From Syngnathus acus (taxonomy: Eukaryota > Chordata > Actinopteri > Syngnathiformes > Syngnathidae), in assembly GCF_901709675.1 (NCBI RefSeq), contig NC_051090.1:5448342-5512341 (forward strand): a DNA stretch of 64,000 nt, in the 5' to 3' direction. How positions within the stretch are numbered: position 1 is the first letter of the stretch; every line of letters starts with the position of its first letter. Below are positions 40,140-53,400 of the stretch, one piece after another. The notes below the pieces were generated by a model that ran no database searches, was not told the origin of the DNA, and saw only the letters and a list, made by a program, of their open reading frames with translations. A program made the translations under genes and the position numbers.

Positions 40140-41066
40140 TTCCTGACTCCTGAAATCGTACCCGATCAGTGTGGTTCATTGCCTTGGCTGGGCTCCGTGT
40201 AAAAGGCAACGGCGGATAAATGCCGGGTCATTTTGCAGGATCTGCGTGAAAGAGGCCACGGAGCTTTTTGTTATGTGTTTTCTAGCAGGTGGAGTCTCTA
40301 TTATGTCAAGGCTTCTGTGCCTTAAAATGTTGCCCTTGCAGTGTCAATGAAATATTTTTTTCGTTTTGTCATCCTCACGTCCCTGAAAACAAAAGAGGCT
40401 AAATTTGAAACTGTTCCTACGCTTATGACTTGGCACAAAAGAGCCAGAAAGGTCCTGTAAGGACCACATGCACTTCTTTTCTCCTTGGATCCAACATTAC
40501 CAAAAGGACAGTTTATCCACCCGTCCCCTCGCCCACCTCCCTTCCGGTCAAATTCTATTTATTTTCCTTTTGTATATGTATGAACTATACTCTGTGTGTG
40601 CCTCACTTCTGTGTGAAATTGAAAAAGATGACAAATGATGATAGAGCATTACAGAGGGATACAAAAAAAAAAAACATGACGTCAATGAAATTCCTGATCG
40701 CGACAGTTTCAGTTGCCTGTTCTTACTTGTAGCCAACGATTGAAATTGAACCAGATTCAAAAATACAATTTACAATGTTCTAGCTCTAGACCAGTGTAGC
40801 ACATGTGTGACTGTATTAATTTATGAAACCAAAATGGTAACTGTGAATTACGTATTTCTTTGTGCATTTTTTAAGTGGGGGGGAAAACAAGGCTGCAGCT
40901 CTTGCTCGTGTCTGGATTTTTTTTTTTTTTGGTGGAAATATAATGGAAACAAACCACGTTTCTCAAAAAAAAAAAGAAAAAATTAAAATATATATGAATA
41001 TATTTTTTTTTCTTAAGCAATACATTTCAGTGTGACTTGTGATAGAACATTTTCTTTTTTTAGGTA

Positions 41067-41076
41067 ATAAATAAAA
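41067..41076 (+). terminator. Overlapping poly(A) signals, likely midn distal 3' end
   Basis: AATAAATAAA gives two overlapping AATAAA hexamers. A T/G-rich downstream element lies 25-45 bases further on. This is the most distal good signal before the spacer begins. Confidence 0.55.
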
Positions 41077-43551
41077 AAAAAAGCCAAAATGAAAACAACA
41101 AGCTTGTGTCCACGCGTGTTTGTTACATTTGCATTCGATAACATTGAGTGAAAGCTGTTATTCGGTCTAACATTTCACGGGGGAATCTATTTGTTCAAGT
41201 AATGTGATCGAATCAAATAGGAAAGTATTGGATTGATTACTCTTATTACGTTTAATGACTGGAGTGTACCACGTTTGCTTTTGCAGGGGGGGCAAGCAAT
41301 TCTTGATTGCTAATTAAAAGCCGCGAGCACAATCTAGCTATAGCTAGCTAACATTAATGCTCAAGTAAAAGTACATTAGTATGTTGTTGTATTAAAACTG
41401 CTCTGTAAGTGTAATTTATTCAAAATGTTACCGTAATGGAGTAAATGTAGTGCATTATTACCCACCATTGGCACCCCACCCCAGATAAAATAAAAATATA
41501 TTTAGTACTGTACATGATCACACTACATGACCTCACAATAAAGAACACATGACATGCATTCTCCACAAAAGTGAATCCAAATATGTTGAAGCCTCACACG
41601 TGCAGGCGGTTAATAGTATTTCCGAGTCGGCGCCGCCAGCTGACTTTTCTTAGTGCGAAGGTCGCGAAGAGTGAGCTCAACTCGGCAAGATTTGAAGGCG
41701 GCTTGAACATGAAAGGACGAGGCCTCAAAAGCCAAGAAGGACTGACTGACTTGTGTGTGTCAACTAAACCTTCACATGAAAGCTGGTTTTATAGTGCGGC
41801 AGTTGTGGAAGCTTTCAGTCTTTATTCGGTCTTTGTTCTCGGCGTTGTTATCACTGGAGTACAAAAATGATTCACTAATAGGGCTTAGGAGGAAATCTTG
41901 ATTTTTTTTTTAATTTTTTTTAAATATTGTGCTGAAAACAGTACACTTTTTTTCTCCAAATTATTTACTTTTTTTGTAGCACATCAGATTTCCAGATATT
42001 TCCATTTTGTGTTTTGACATTTGTGATTTTCCCATATCTATAGCTCTCTAATCATGTGGCATATTTTTTGAAGGCGCTGCAAACCTTCTCATGACTTCCA
42101 GTCAAACTGCAACTGTCAAGAGGCCTCTTCTGAGAAGTAGCTGCCTCTTTCTCGCTGTCACTCTCGGCCTCCGCACTCAACCCGGTCTTCATTGACAGAC
42201 CGAGCGAGGCACACTAGCACTAAAAAAAAAAAGAGAGAGAGAGAGAGATAGGGGAGGCTTAGTTTCCACCACTAACTGAAAGCTGGCGGTTCCGTGCAGG
42301 ATGCAGAGAAGCTCCAAAGAGTTGGGCGGGAGTGGGATGGGGGGGGTTTTCTCGGTGTGATCTTAGATAAGACAGGCTGCTGAATTTAAAACACACGCCC
42401 ACACGCACGCAAATATACACACGCGTAGATACGAGCACGCAAGAGCAGCTCGCTCGTTGTGCTTGCTTGTCATAATGAGGAAAAAAAAAAGCAAAGCCAG
42501 CCAGCCTACCTGTCACGCTGCTGTTAACACGTGTTGCCCCCCCATCGCTATTTTATTTTTGACGTCAACAGCAGTCACGCACGCCGACGACTGCGCTGCA
42601 ATTTGCGGTGACAGTTTGTATATCTGTTCGCCTCGTCCCGATCGCTGACAGCAAAACACTACGCCTACCTATCAGTAATTTTTAATTGCCTTCAAATATC
42701 GATGTTGTTTAACGGGAGGGAGGGCGTAGAAAATCGGATTGCATATGTTGAAAGTCACGGAAAATAGATTATTGCCAGACTTTCCAAATATCCTCACGCT
42801 GTTATTTGTCACACATTTCCTTTTTTTTTGTGTGTGGCAATTTGCTTCTTCCTTGACAATCACACCATGTTTTTGTCGTGCAATAAAAAGAATACAGTCA
42901 CGTTTCAAATTCGTCATCTAGGGTAAATAGCCTGGTAAATCAGTTAATAAAGTCCAACTTGAGGATAATCGTGGGCCTAATTGCAGTTTTAAAGTTGTGT
43001 GGACAGACATCCTGTGAGATCTACTATCAAACAGGATTTTCTTTTTATCAGTTTAAACTTTCTTTGCATCTTCCTAGAGGCTGATGGCTGACAGGATCTT
43101 AAACCCACACAATTAAAACTGCTATTTCCTGTTGGGAAAAGGAATTCACTGAGATATCCCTGTTGAGTGATGAACGCAAGATAATCTTTACTTGAATGGT
43201 TTTTGAGGAACTTGAATTTGCAACTTGTTATGAATGGAATGGACACAATGCTCTTTGTAAAAGCCGACATTTTAATGAAACTTTTGTTCCTATTCGAGCG
43301 CTATATAACCTCGACAGATTTCCATGCCTTCACCCAGGCTTAGATTGTTGCCGTTTGATTAGGGAACGCCATATGTCTGGGCGGCCGGGTGTACACATCC
43401 TGTTTACACAGTTAGCAGGGTTTATTTTAACCATGACCTCTGGGCTGTGTCGCCGGGTCAAGCTACGAGGTCGTCCGCACAAACTGATGCCGTTGGACAG
43501 CTGAACACCTTCAACAGCGACTTGCATGTCTATGCGTGTTTATGTGTGCAC

Positions 43552-43553
<2 letters not shown>

Positions 43554-43608
<55 letters not shown>
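43554..43608. repeat. (GT)27 microsatellite
   Basis: The longest perfect dinucleotide run in the window. Directly visible. Confidence 0.97.
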
Positions 43609-43609
<1 letters not shown>

Positions 43610-44117
43610 CATCTCTGGTCTAGTGTGTGTTTCTGAGAAAGATATCAAAGGTTCTCCTCACAGCTGCATAAATATCCACCAGGTAATGTCTCAAACAGAG
43701 AGCCACTCTGTTCCTCGCACAAACAAAAACTAGACAAAAGACAACAAGGACCCTGCTGACCATGCAAACACAAACCCCCCCTTCTCTTGAAAAAAAAAGT
43801 CTGCAAAAAAATAAGTTTCCACTGCAGATGGAGCTTTTATCACAGCCAAATGTTCGTGTTGCCTTTGTCCATTGAGTTCATTCGAACACGTGCTCACAGA
43901 TGAAACCCAGAGAAAGGTGGTTGATATTTTATCTTTCTGCAGCTGGTGTGGATGCCAAGGACTCACTGTGTTTTAATATTAATAAGGGACTAGATGGATT
44001 TTTTTTAACAGTACACTTGACCTTTTGTGGGCGTTTGATTTGGGTGTCGTCAAATCTAAAATTTTAGTGGTGCTAATCACACCACAATTGTGGGTTTCAA
44101 TCTGCTAGCCTTCCATT

Positions 44118-44177
44118 GGCTGGTTAGCTCAGTTGCTCATAATGTGAAGGTCATGGGTTCAATCCCTGCATGGGCCA
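44118..44177 (+). pseudogene. tRNA-Ile-like pseudogene, internally deleted
   Basis: GGCTGGTTAGCTCAGTTG matches the 5' part of eukaryotic tRNA-Ile (acceptor strand, A box, D arm). AAGGTCATGGGTTCAATCCC matches the variable region and T arm with a B box, and the copy ends in GGGCCA. About 14 bases covering the rest of the D arm and the 5' half of the anticodon stem are missing, so it cannot fold as a tRNA. It could also be the head of a tRNA-derived SINE. Confidence 0.7.
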
Positions 44178-44690
44178 GTATGCATAGTGGCTATATACTA
44201 GCAAGCTGTTTCAAATTGTCAATGTCAGACAGGAAGAGTGACAATAGTGCTAGATTAGCATATCTATGTTTTGTAATCTTTTACACAATGCCCGTATCAG
44301 GTGTGGTATGCTTGAGCACACTTTGAAACAGGCACACTTGTTTAGTAAACTAGACGCTGCAACCATGGTAACTACCAGACGTTGAATGAAAATGTCTTTG
44401 TTTTCCATCATCATCTTCATCTCCAGTTTTTTCATCTTCAGTCAATTGGTGTCATGTTAACATGCTCAAGGACATAGAATGGCTTCCTGCTGGGTCTGAA
44501 GCCCACAGTGCAATTGAAATTAAGAGCAAGTAATGAGAGACCCCCCCCAAACTTGTCCTGCTTTTGTGTGTCACCCAGTCAGCCTTTATCATCTCATTCA
44601 ACTGTATGCGATGATAATTGTGTGCAAATGGCTGCACTTTTCAATGCTTAATTTGAGAGCAGATAAGGGGGAACCCAAAGACACGGAACA

Positions 44691-44884
44691 CCATATATGG
44701 CAAATAAACAGTAAACAGCCGTCTGGAGTAAACATGCTCCAAAAAAAAAAAAATGAATGAGCACAGGAAGACCCAGTCTGGCAGGAAGTGGCAACTGCTG
44801 CCATGGTAACAAAGTGAAACCCAAAGCAGTGAGAAATGCGCCTTGCTGGGCGCTCTTGACGTCACTTCTAGTAGCACTGACTCA
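44691..44884. promoter_or_regulatory. Cluster of CArG, ETS, X-box, CRE and AP-1 motifs
   Basis: Within 194 bases: CCATATATGG (perfect CArG, 44691-44700), AGGAAGTG (ETS, 44783-44790), GCCATGGTAAC (RFX X-box half, 44800-44810), TGACGTCA (CRE, 44857-44864) and TGACTCA (AP-1, 44878-44884). A further CArG box, CCTTTTAAGG, lies at 45239-45248. CArG plus CRE plus AP-1 is the signature of stimulus- or activity-dependent enhancers. midn, about 3.6 kb upstream, would be the natural target. Inference from motifs only. Confidence 0.45.
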
Positions 44885-45779
44885 AAGGCAGCAGCTGCGC
44901 TGCACACAATGCTTTGTGGATGCGCACAAAAAAAATGACGAGAGACATAAGAAAAAAAAAAATCTGCTTGCATTGTCCTTTCAACAAAATCATTGTGGTG
45001 GAAAATCCCCATATGTTCAGCAAGCACTATAGAGGACAAAGCGCAAGTGACAGCATTAGGAAAATCAGAGGGTATTCCTAAGAAGTGTGACTGATGAATA
45101 TGCAAATGCTAATTACTTTAATGCCAAATTAGCAATATGGTCGCTGCACATATCTGGAACTCGTACAGCTTAGGGATGCATGCGTGTGTGTGTGTGTATG
45201 ATTTAAGATCTGCTGAACCAATTAAGCACTTGTAGCTGCCTTTTAAGGCTCTTTGTGTTATTATAACACTTAATGGACAATATTTGAACCAATTTGATGA
45301 GTTGTCCAAGTTAAGATTTTGCTGGGTGGAGGGGGCGGGGGCGATGAGGGTCCAACAATGAGGGTCGCCACTAGACCCAAATATCACGCTGTCACATATT
45401 TAGGTCATGGCTCAAATGCAAGACAGCGGCTTCTGGGATGCCCGCAGGGCCGAAGCGTTTAACGCGTCCCTGCAATTATCTCAGTTGAGTGGCAGCAATT
45501 GCATGCAGCTGATTCATTTACATCCACCAATGACGCTTCTTCTTTGTGCCAACCGGAGAGTCTTTTTTCTTCCATTTTTTTTTCTTTAAAACAAATTACC
45601 AGTGCCAAAAAAAAAGAGTAAAACGTGTCCAGGAGGAGGAGTCCCTCATGGTTTGTCTCATCAGTCTGCCTCATTAAAAAGACTGCATCAATGCAAAGAT
45701 TTCTAATTAGGGGTAGTGTTAGAATTAGGCATCTATGTTCTTCGGGATTTGAAAAGCCAAGCGAACTCATTATGGTAGC

Positions 45780-45900
45780 ACTCTCATCGACTGGTAAGTG
45801 TGTTTGCCTCATTGCTTGAAAGTTCTGGGTTTGAATCTTGATTCCCCCCCATCCAAAAACACACATGCTGGGTTCATTGAAGCTAAATCCTAATTGTTGT
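45780..45900 (+). repeat. Degenerate tRNA-like fish repeat copy
   Basis: ACTGGTAAGTGTGTTTGCCTC, then AGTTCTGGGTTTGAATCTTG, then CATCCAAAAACACACATGCTG and GGTTCATTGAAGCTAAATCC follow in order the blocks of a widespread fish repeat. That repeat has a tRNA-like head with GGTTCGAATC, then CATCCCAAAAACATGC, then GGTTAATTGAAGACTCTAAAT. It overlaps, on the other strand, an open frame of 205 codons (46076-45459) that I consider spurious. Confidence 0.6.
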
Positions 45901-47035
45901 ATTTCTCTTGCCTGCAATGTTTCCACTCTGTGTTTGATGGTTATGTTTTTTTGGGTTTTTTTTTTTAGCCTTTGTGTAAAATTATATAAAGGGGTTGTGT
46001 TGAAGCTAATTCGACAGACAACAATCCTATTTACATTGCGGGGTGATGGGGTAGGGTGACCCCCAGTGTGTGTCAAGTGCGTATGCGGGGGGATTATTGT
46101 AAATAAGGCACGTGCAGGAGGGAGGGAGGGAGGGATTTTTGGGGGAGGCGTGTGCCTCTATGCAAATCTATGCAAATGAATGCTATGGCGGGGCTCCAGC
46201 CAAAGACAAACATCTGTCCTCGTCCGCTTTTAGCCCTGTAATCATGTCGTCCCCATCATCATCCCCCCATCATCCCCATACAGCAAAGGGACAGGTGCCA
46301 CTTCATTAGAAGTACTCTGAGGGCCATACCAAATATTCTAAAAAAGTAAATAAAATAAAAATGCACTGATCATGAGCATTTGTAGGTTAGATTTTTTTTT
46401 GTGTTCGGGAAAATGGATGAATTTTTTAAAGATTTTTTTTTGTTTTAATTAATATAAAATTCTTTCCATTTTCAACTGGCAATCCACAAAAATCAAAACA
46501 TGCAAATGAGAATAATTTTTTTATTTGTCTTTTTTTAAGCAACCAAAAAAATAATAATGAAAATTTGCCTCAAGTTTACATTAGGCTAAGAGTAAAAAAT
46601 ATACACAATATAGGTCCATATAGGAATGAATTTTGTGTCAATATTTAATGGATCAGTTTAGTGTGCTACCCAAAAAATGTCGAGTTTTGCCTATTTCACA
46701 GAATGGCCATAGTATAATATCGATGAAGCTGTATTCCTGCTATGTGGCTCTGCCTCGCCCCCTCCTCTCTAAACAGTGAGGGGTGATGATCAATAAGGAA
46801 TTTTGTGCGTTCGATCGCCTGCCGCTGTGGAGGTCGTTCTGGTGTCCGTTTCCCAGAATGTGTGTGTCGGTCTCCATCTGTATGTGGGGGGGATGGATGA
46901 GTGTTTTACAGCTCACTGGTACAGTTGTGACTGATCGGGCAAGGAGCCCCCCAGCATGAGGCAGTCGTGGTGGGTGGGGGGGGGGGGGTATCTGTTAGAA
47001 AGCTTTCTTTTGCGCCATCGATCTCGGCGTGTCAA

Positions 47036-47170
47036 TTAGACGCCCTCAAATAAATGCGGCCCCCACCTCGGTGGGCCGGCAGTGCGCCGAGCCTCCCGTG
47101 TAAGCGACACCCGCGCGCCGGCCCCCGTGTCACCCAAGCCGGGGCGATAGCGGAGGGCCTTCCAGTTGAG
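47036..47170. other. CpG-rich islet in the spacer
   Basis: About 16 CpGs in 120 bases by my count, in otherwise CpG-poor surroundings. Neither splice donor nor coding exon is evident. It may be a regulatory element. Confidence 0.4.
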
Positions 47171-49920
47171 CAGCTTTTCCGCCACGCAGATTGTTTTTCC
47201 ACATTGACCGTGACCTTTGTTCCCCCTCAACAGCCAGACAATATGTGACCGCAGACACGCTCAGGTGCCTTTCCTCATTTTTCACCTATCAATGCTAAAA
47301 ACAATACAAAGTCGGATGTGACCGCAATAAGTGAAGCTAATGACTGGTGCAGACAGAAAAGCATCACACCCTCCGGGACTCTTTTACAATGCCGCACTCA
47401 ATGTCTGAGCACTCATGCATGGATATAAATAGACATTAGGAGATAAGATGATAGAAATGACCGTACAAGGGACAAGACTGGGGTGAAGCCTCTTGAAGAT
47501 AACAACACAAAGAGACCCATAATCAGTAACCTCCTTGCGCCCAGGGGCCGACTAGAGGCGATAAACCTGTACTTTGTCGGTCCCCTGTGACCCCCCCCCC
47601 AATCACCGCCACCTTCTCCATACAAAGACCCCTTCCATCACCCCCACCCCTCACCCACCTTCGCCTCGACACTGATCAGTAGGATTTACTGTGCTCTCGT
47701 CCCGCACTTCTCAGCCGGTCACACGCGGCCTCCGGGTTGATCCAGGTCGAATTCAATTTGTAAGATATTATGTATTGATCCCTCCCAACCCCTCCTTTGC
47801 TATACGCCAGATAGCAATGCCCTCATTGACCCGAGTGCACCATTTCTTGGATCATCATCATCATTGCGGCAGACGCGTAGCAGTCTGAGCTAGTATTAAG
47901 GTCATTGGCCTCAGGACCTTTAAGGTGACCCTCTGTCGCACCTGCTGCCAAACATCCTCGATTCACACTTGGGCACGACTTAGTTTGGAAAAATAATATG
48001 AACGTTACATTGTTTTTAAGACAACAAGAGCAAATGGAAGAGACCCTGCATGAAAATATCCATCGTGTGGAATAAAATGAGAATACAAGTGACACACGCG
48101 CGCACACACGCAAGTGCGCACGCAGATGAGCAGAGGTCCTGCATGGCCGTCACAGATAAGAGAAATAAGGTCACACGCTAACAGGGGAGAATAAGGTGAG
48201 CGATGGCCATGACATTTCACAAACTAGGCTAATTCCCCTGAAAATGTCGAAAGGGTAGGCTGCGCATTATTGCAGGGCGGCACTCAAATCATTTCACAGT
48301 CACAATTTCTTCTCAGCCGAGGCTTTTTTTTTTTACGTCAGACAAGGGCGAGAATTATTAGTCAGGGACTTGACTTGTAAAAGCCAGACATTTCCTAATT
48401 CAGCGTAGCGTTTGCAATTAAAAAAACTTTTTTATTATTGTTTAAAATTGTCAATCTAGTCTGACAGTGGTACATTAGCAAAATGAGCTGTAAAAAGAAA
48501 AAATGGGACCGCAGGAGCTGTCTGGCTAGCTAGCATAGACTTACAACTCAATAGCGGTGCAGCAAAACATGTAGACAGAAAATATGAGATTACTCAGTCA
48601 TATATTATTTAGCCTCTGCAAAGAACAGCCGTACTGATGAGCTGAGAGACGAGTGGCGACGTCTCAATGACAAATATGTTTGTTTGTCTTCAATCTCTAA
48701 CTATGCCATTACTGTATGTTTCTCTAAATGACAATATAATGAAGTGCCATTTATCCTCATTAAATGCACATTCAAAAACCAATTAATGGCATTTCTGCCC
48801 ATTTCGTAGTGTTTGGAGTCACAATCGTAATCACGGCAGGAATTAAACTCGTTATTTCAATGCACCATGGCGCTTTCTTTCTTTCCTCTCGCGTGGCCCC
48901 TAAAGGACCCCGGCACTGAAATGAAGACTGCCTTTCGGTATAAACTGGGACGCTGATGGAGACGAAGCGGCAAATGGAAAACAAAAAGTCGCTCTTCCTC
49001 TACCGTCGCCCCCGCAGCCTCCCCGAGCGCAGTCGTCTGCACGGCTCGGCTGTTTTCCCTGACAGGCTGCGAGAGCCATGAAACGGGAGGGCACCTGGGA
49101 CCGGGGCCACGCTGACAAGCGGCGCCCCCACATTGCACAATCTCTTCCCCATTTCAAATAATTCCATCCCTCCGGCTGCTGCCTCTTTTGCCTTTTTAAC
49201 TCCCTCATTTGTATCATTTTCTTTTGCCTTCATACTCACAAATGCCCCGAAGAAGCCCCATTCAAGTGTCACATCTGCATATTTGTACTTGCCTCAATGA
49301 ACAAGAGGGAGGGCGAGGTGAATAAACTAACAATTTGGGCTGGGAGTTAACAGGCGCTTGTTTTCGCTCCAGATGAGGGGAAGAGGGACTTCTCACACTC
49401 TCTCGCTTCCCAGCTGCAGCATCCCCCCCCGCCTTAAATGGGCGGAGCCTAATGGCGTGGGGCGTTTTATCCGGAGGCTGGGAGCCGAGGTAGCGATGGG
49501 GACAAGCTCGACTCAAAAAGCCCTGGAGGGAGGCAGCTTGTGTGCAGTAAATAAACAGCCCACTCTCTCGCTGCACTTCCCTTTATGTAGCTGCAAGTCC
49601 CTCAAGGATGCTTTCATATTACTGCAAGCCTCCCTTTTGTTTTTCTTCTTCTTGTCCCTTTGCAATCGCATGCCACGCTAACACCATCAACAAAACTCGA
49701 ACGAAAGATAGAAAGCCTTTCTCATCTTGTTTCAGCGATAACGAACAATGTGGGAGAAGACTTTTAATGAAAAGAAAGGGGGATCACCACCGCTGTGGGA
49801 ACGAAGACGCAATAAGTGTCTATGACTCTTTTCCTCTTTCTACTTTGTTTTTTCAATTCATCTACAGTACAAGGTTGAACATAATGAAATCAGAGATTTA
49901 AATTTAGCAATAACTGTTCA

Positions 49921-50460
49921 CTATAGGGAGTTATCAGAAGTGGTGAGCATGTCTGCCATACAATTCTGCGTTTATTAGTTTGGGTCTCGGATTTCATGAT
50001 CTCCGACATTGCAATATTTTTCTCATGTTAATTGACTCTAAAGTGCCTCTAGTTAGGAATGGTTGAAGTGGTGAACTTTAATGATCTAAGTTCATGTCTC
50101 GGTCAAATCAGAACTTGTTTGCCACTTCCTTGGAACTGGGTTGAAGAAATGTGTGATTTACACTTTGCAGTACATTCGGAACATCCCAGTGAAACCATAA
50201 ATTAGCCAGGGTCCATGTTGTAACTCACTCTAGACTCAGATGCTAGTGATCTGGATTCCAGCGGGACCTTAACAGTTTTAGAACATGGTTGAATGAAGTT
50301 AACAATTACTTCAACTGTTTGTTGGCAGGAAATTCTGCGCAGTTAGCTTTTTTTTTTCTTGTTTGCTTTAGCTAGCTAGCTAGCAGAATTTCCTGCCAAA
50401 AAACATTTTCGCAGGAAATTCTGCGCAGTTAGCTTTTTTTTTCTTCTTAGCTTTAGCTAA
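49921..50460. repeat. Repeat-derived block with a 23-bp direct repeat and a 15-bp stem
   Basis: An identical 23-mer starting GCAGGAAATTCTGCGCAG occurs at 50325-50347 and 50411-50433, each copy followed by a T run and CTT. GGCAGGAAATTCTGC (50324-50338) also pairs perfectly with GCAGAATTTCCTGCC (50383-50397), giving a 15-bp stem with a 44-base loop. Upstream, 49937-49990 has tRNA-like repeat text (GTGGTGAGCATGTCTGCC...GGGTCTCGGA). Probably a nest of old mobile elements. Confidence 0.6.
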
Positions 50461-53400
50461 ATGTACAAAAACTACAAGTTCTCAAATCCGCAATGTTTTT
50501 CGAGCATCAATTCTGCGTGACGGTTTCGACCCTCCAACCCAGATGGCATTGCAGATGGAAAGACAAGATAGTTACACCACAGGAAAGAATTCATTCGGTC
50601 AGGCCAGAAACTCCATCATGTCGAGATAAGTCGAGCTGGGGGAAATTGCACCTACAGTTGTTGCACAAAGTTATTTCATTCCACATAACTGGATGGTGTC
50701 TCCGCCTCTTTCTCACCAACTTCTCAGCGTTTACATAACCCCGTAAATCCATTAGTGTAATGAGACAAAGGAGTGGCAAGTAAAGATACAAAGCCAAGTA
50801 TTTCCTGCCATCATCTCATCGTAAAACACACACGCAAGCTTTAGGTACACATCTATAACGAAGCCTCGAAAATGTTTCATTGTTTACAAAATCATCCACC
50901 GGAGTGATGCTAATAGTTGTCCGTGGGTGTTTATATATTCAACTGTAAATTGGGGGGTAGGCTTTCATTTGTACAAAAACATTACTACCGGTGAATTACA
51001 ATTAATGTCAAGCGAGAGAGAAGTTCAAAACAAAACACGAAAGGCTATAAAGCAAGCAAGAATTTAGAGCAGTTTTGTTGTTGTAGGCTAATGCTAACAA
51101 GATGGCTCACAGGGGGGGGGGCAGGATCTTGGGATTGGGCGGCACCGAAGCCACGGGAAATGGAGCTGGACAAACACGCCATTGCTAAAACAATAACAAC
51201 TTCCGCTAATTGTGATTGTTTCCTACGTGGTGACATTTGGCTGCTGTGCTTGTTGGTCAAAGGATCAGCTAATTAATATGCTAATCGAGCCCAGACGCCT
51301 CCGGTGGCGGCCACTCCCTCCTTGTTACCAGTCAGGGGGTGGAAACGCAAGTTTGCACCCTGGCTCCGACTTCTGAGTAATTCTCTTGTGTCACGCGACT
51401 CATAACGGGAACAAGTTTTTTTTCTGTGAAAATGGGGAACTTTGTCAAAAGGTTTCCCACCCACACTGTGTTTCTCATCCCCCTCCTTGGCCTCTGTCAC
51501 ACACTTTGAGCATGTGAAAGCACACACACACGCACACACATACACAAATTTGTTCAAATTTATATCAAACTAGAAAAAATGTTTCAGGGGGTTAACAACA
51601 TTGTGATGCTATTATGCAACTTGAGAAGTCATTGGTAGATAATGTAATTTTAAATGATCTCAGGAAACATCATTTGTTTCACAATTTTAAACAGTTTTGT
51701 TTCTAATTCCTTCCATTTTCGTGAAGGCCACAGTGACCCCAACAGGAGGCTGTAAAAGTGCTCAGTTCAACGATTACTTACTAAAATAAACTTATCATGG
51801 GATTGACCAAGAATAAAAAAAAAGCAGAACCTGTTTGGACTTGAATGAGACACTTTTTAGGAAACTGTCATTGAGCTGATTTTGAAAGCGGATGTTCCAA
51901 AAGCAGAAGTTTTCCAACTCCAGACAAAAAAAAAAGATCTTGTGTGTGTGTGTTCACACTTTAATGATTCTCCCAGCTCATCTGTTCTGTTTACCTCACA
52001 CAAACACACACACACACGCAAAAATGTCAGGATCATTAATTAAAAGCACAAACAATTTACGGAAGGCGCGTTCGAAAGGCAGGGCCGCTCGGTGGAGGAA
52101 TGTTTTGGTGGCGCTCCTGAAATTCATTTAACTTGTACCTTTATCCTGATCCAATCTTAATTGTGGCTCGCCTTACAGCCAATTCATCAACGTCCACGTG
52201 CAAGATGAGCTTGTCGTTGGGAAAACACTTTGGAGCCAAGTGAGACCCTCCACAAACACACACATCCTTTTGAAAAATGGCTCAACACAATAATTAATAG
52301 CAAATTATTTTGCGAGCCTTCAAGCTACGCCTCAGGGGACCTCAATTTGAGAACGACAGTTTGGATTAATGTTTTATCTATTTGTTTTCATGTGGAGCTT
52401 CTGGTCATGTGTTGTCTCCAGATATTGATCCATATTTCAATGGAGCATAGAACAATAAGCGCATTAAAAGGCCCCAGCCACACTTGGTTCAGGCATTCCC
52501 GCCGTAAGGTTTTCATTAAAGCAAGCAGAGATGAGCCGCATGTGCTTCTGGAAGCCAACATAGCAACCCTGTGTCGCTTCATCTGCAAAAGGGGAGCGGT
52601 TGACTATTTTTTTAAGCCCCTGGAAGCGTCTCAGTCTCGGCACTGCTAAAAAAAGAGCCGCCGGGGTAGCTCGCGTGAGCCGCGTTTTGTAATGACAGCC
52701 CTCTCGAAATGAAAGCACGCTTTGGACGTCTCTCAACACAAACACTCGAGAAACCATCACTTCCTCTGCGCCAGAAGCAGACTGCTGTCTGTGTGTGTTA
52801 GCTTAGCAATGCTAACAAGCCACAAAATTAGGTTCACCTGCAACAAATGACATCCTACACAAGAACTACGACGTCTTTATTTAACAATGTGCTTATTATT
52901 AGATCTCGAAATAAGGTCGAGCCTTTAGGAGATTTCCTGCTTGCGTCACGTTGACGCCCTAACCTTTCATTTTTGACAAGCTTTTCAGGTCCCACCAAAT
53001 TCAAAGCAGGGTGAGTCAGCTTGCATTTAAAACCGCATTTCCAAGATGTTTGCCCAAATGAGTTTTTTCAATCGCCTTTGAAGCTTGAAACACAAACATT
53101 AGCAAAGTGAGCCCACTGCCCTTAAGAGTCTCTTTGTCCGCCCTTCGTATCGCTTTGCTTTCTTTTCCTCGTGTCGATTTCCCCGGCTGTCACCCCCCTC
53201 CCCCCTCGTGTTTCTTCGCCTTGCACACCTGCTCGGCCGCCAAGCGCCGTTTGCAACAACACGACCCCCACAATCGCACCCCTCCCCTTCAAACCTTGAG
53301 CCCAACCCTGAGCATGAAGAACAGACGGGCCCTCTGTTTTCTGATAATCATCACATAGCTCACATGCCTGCTCCACTCCGCCTGGCTCTTTACTGCGCCC

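Larger units (their letters stand above)
38176..41095 (+). other. midn 3' UTR (about 2.9 kb)
   Basis: Follows the midn TGA without any splice need. Possible poly(A) signals are AATAAA at 38835, 38956 and 41067. The last is followed by a GT-rich stretch (GCTTGTGTCC...GTGTTTG), the best cleavage context, so the full UTR probably ends near 41090. It contains an AU-rich element core TATTTATTT at 40556-40564, as expected for a short-lived message, several long A/T/C homopolymers, a diverged tandem repeat, and a CRE palindrome at 40677. Confidence 0.65.

Noticed and set aside
45459-46076. 205-codon open frame on the minus strand
   Set aside because: The composition is like non-coding DNA, it overlaps a degenerate fish repeat and T runs, and nothing in it resembles a known domain.
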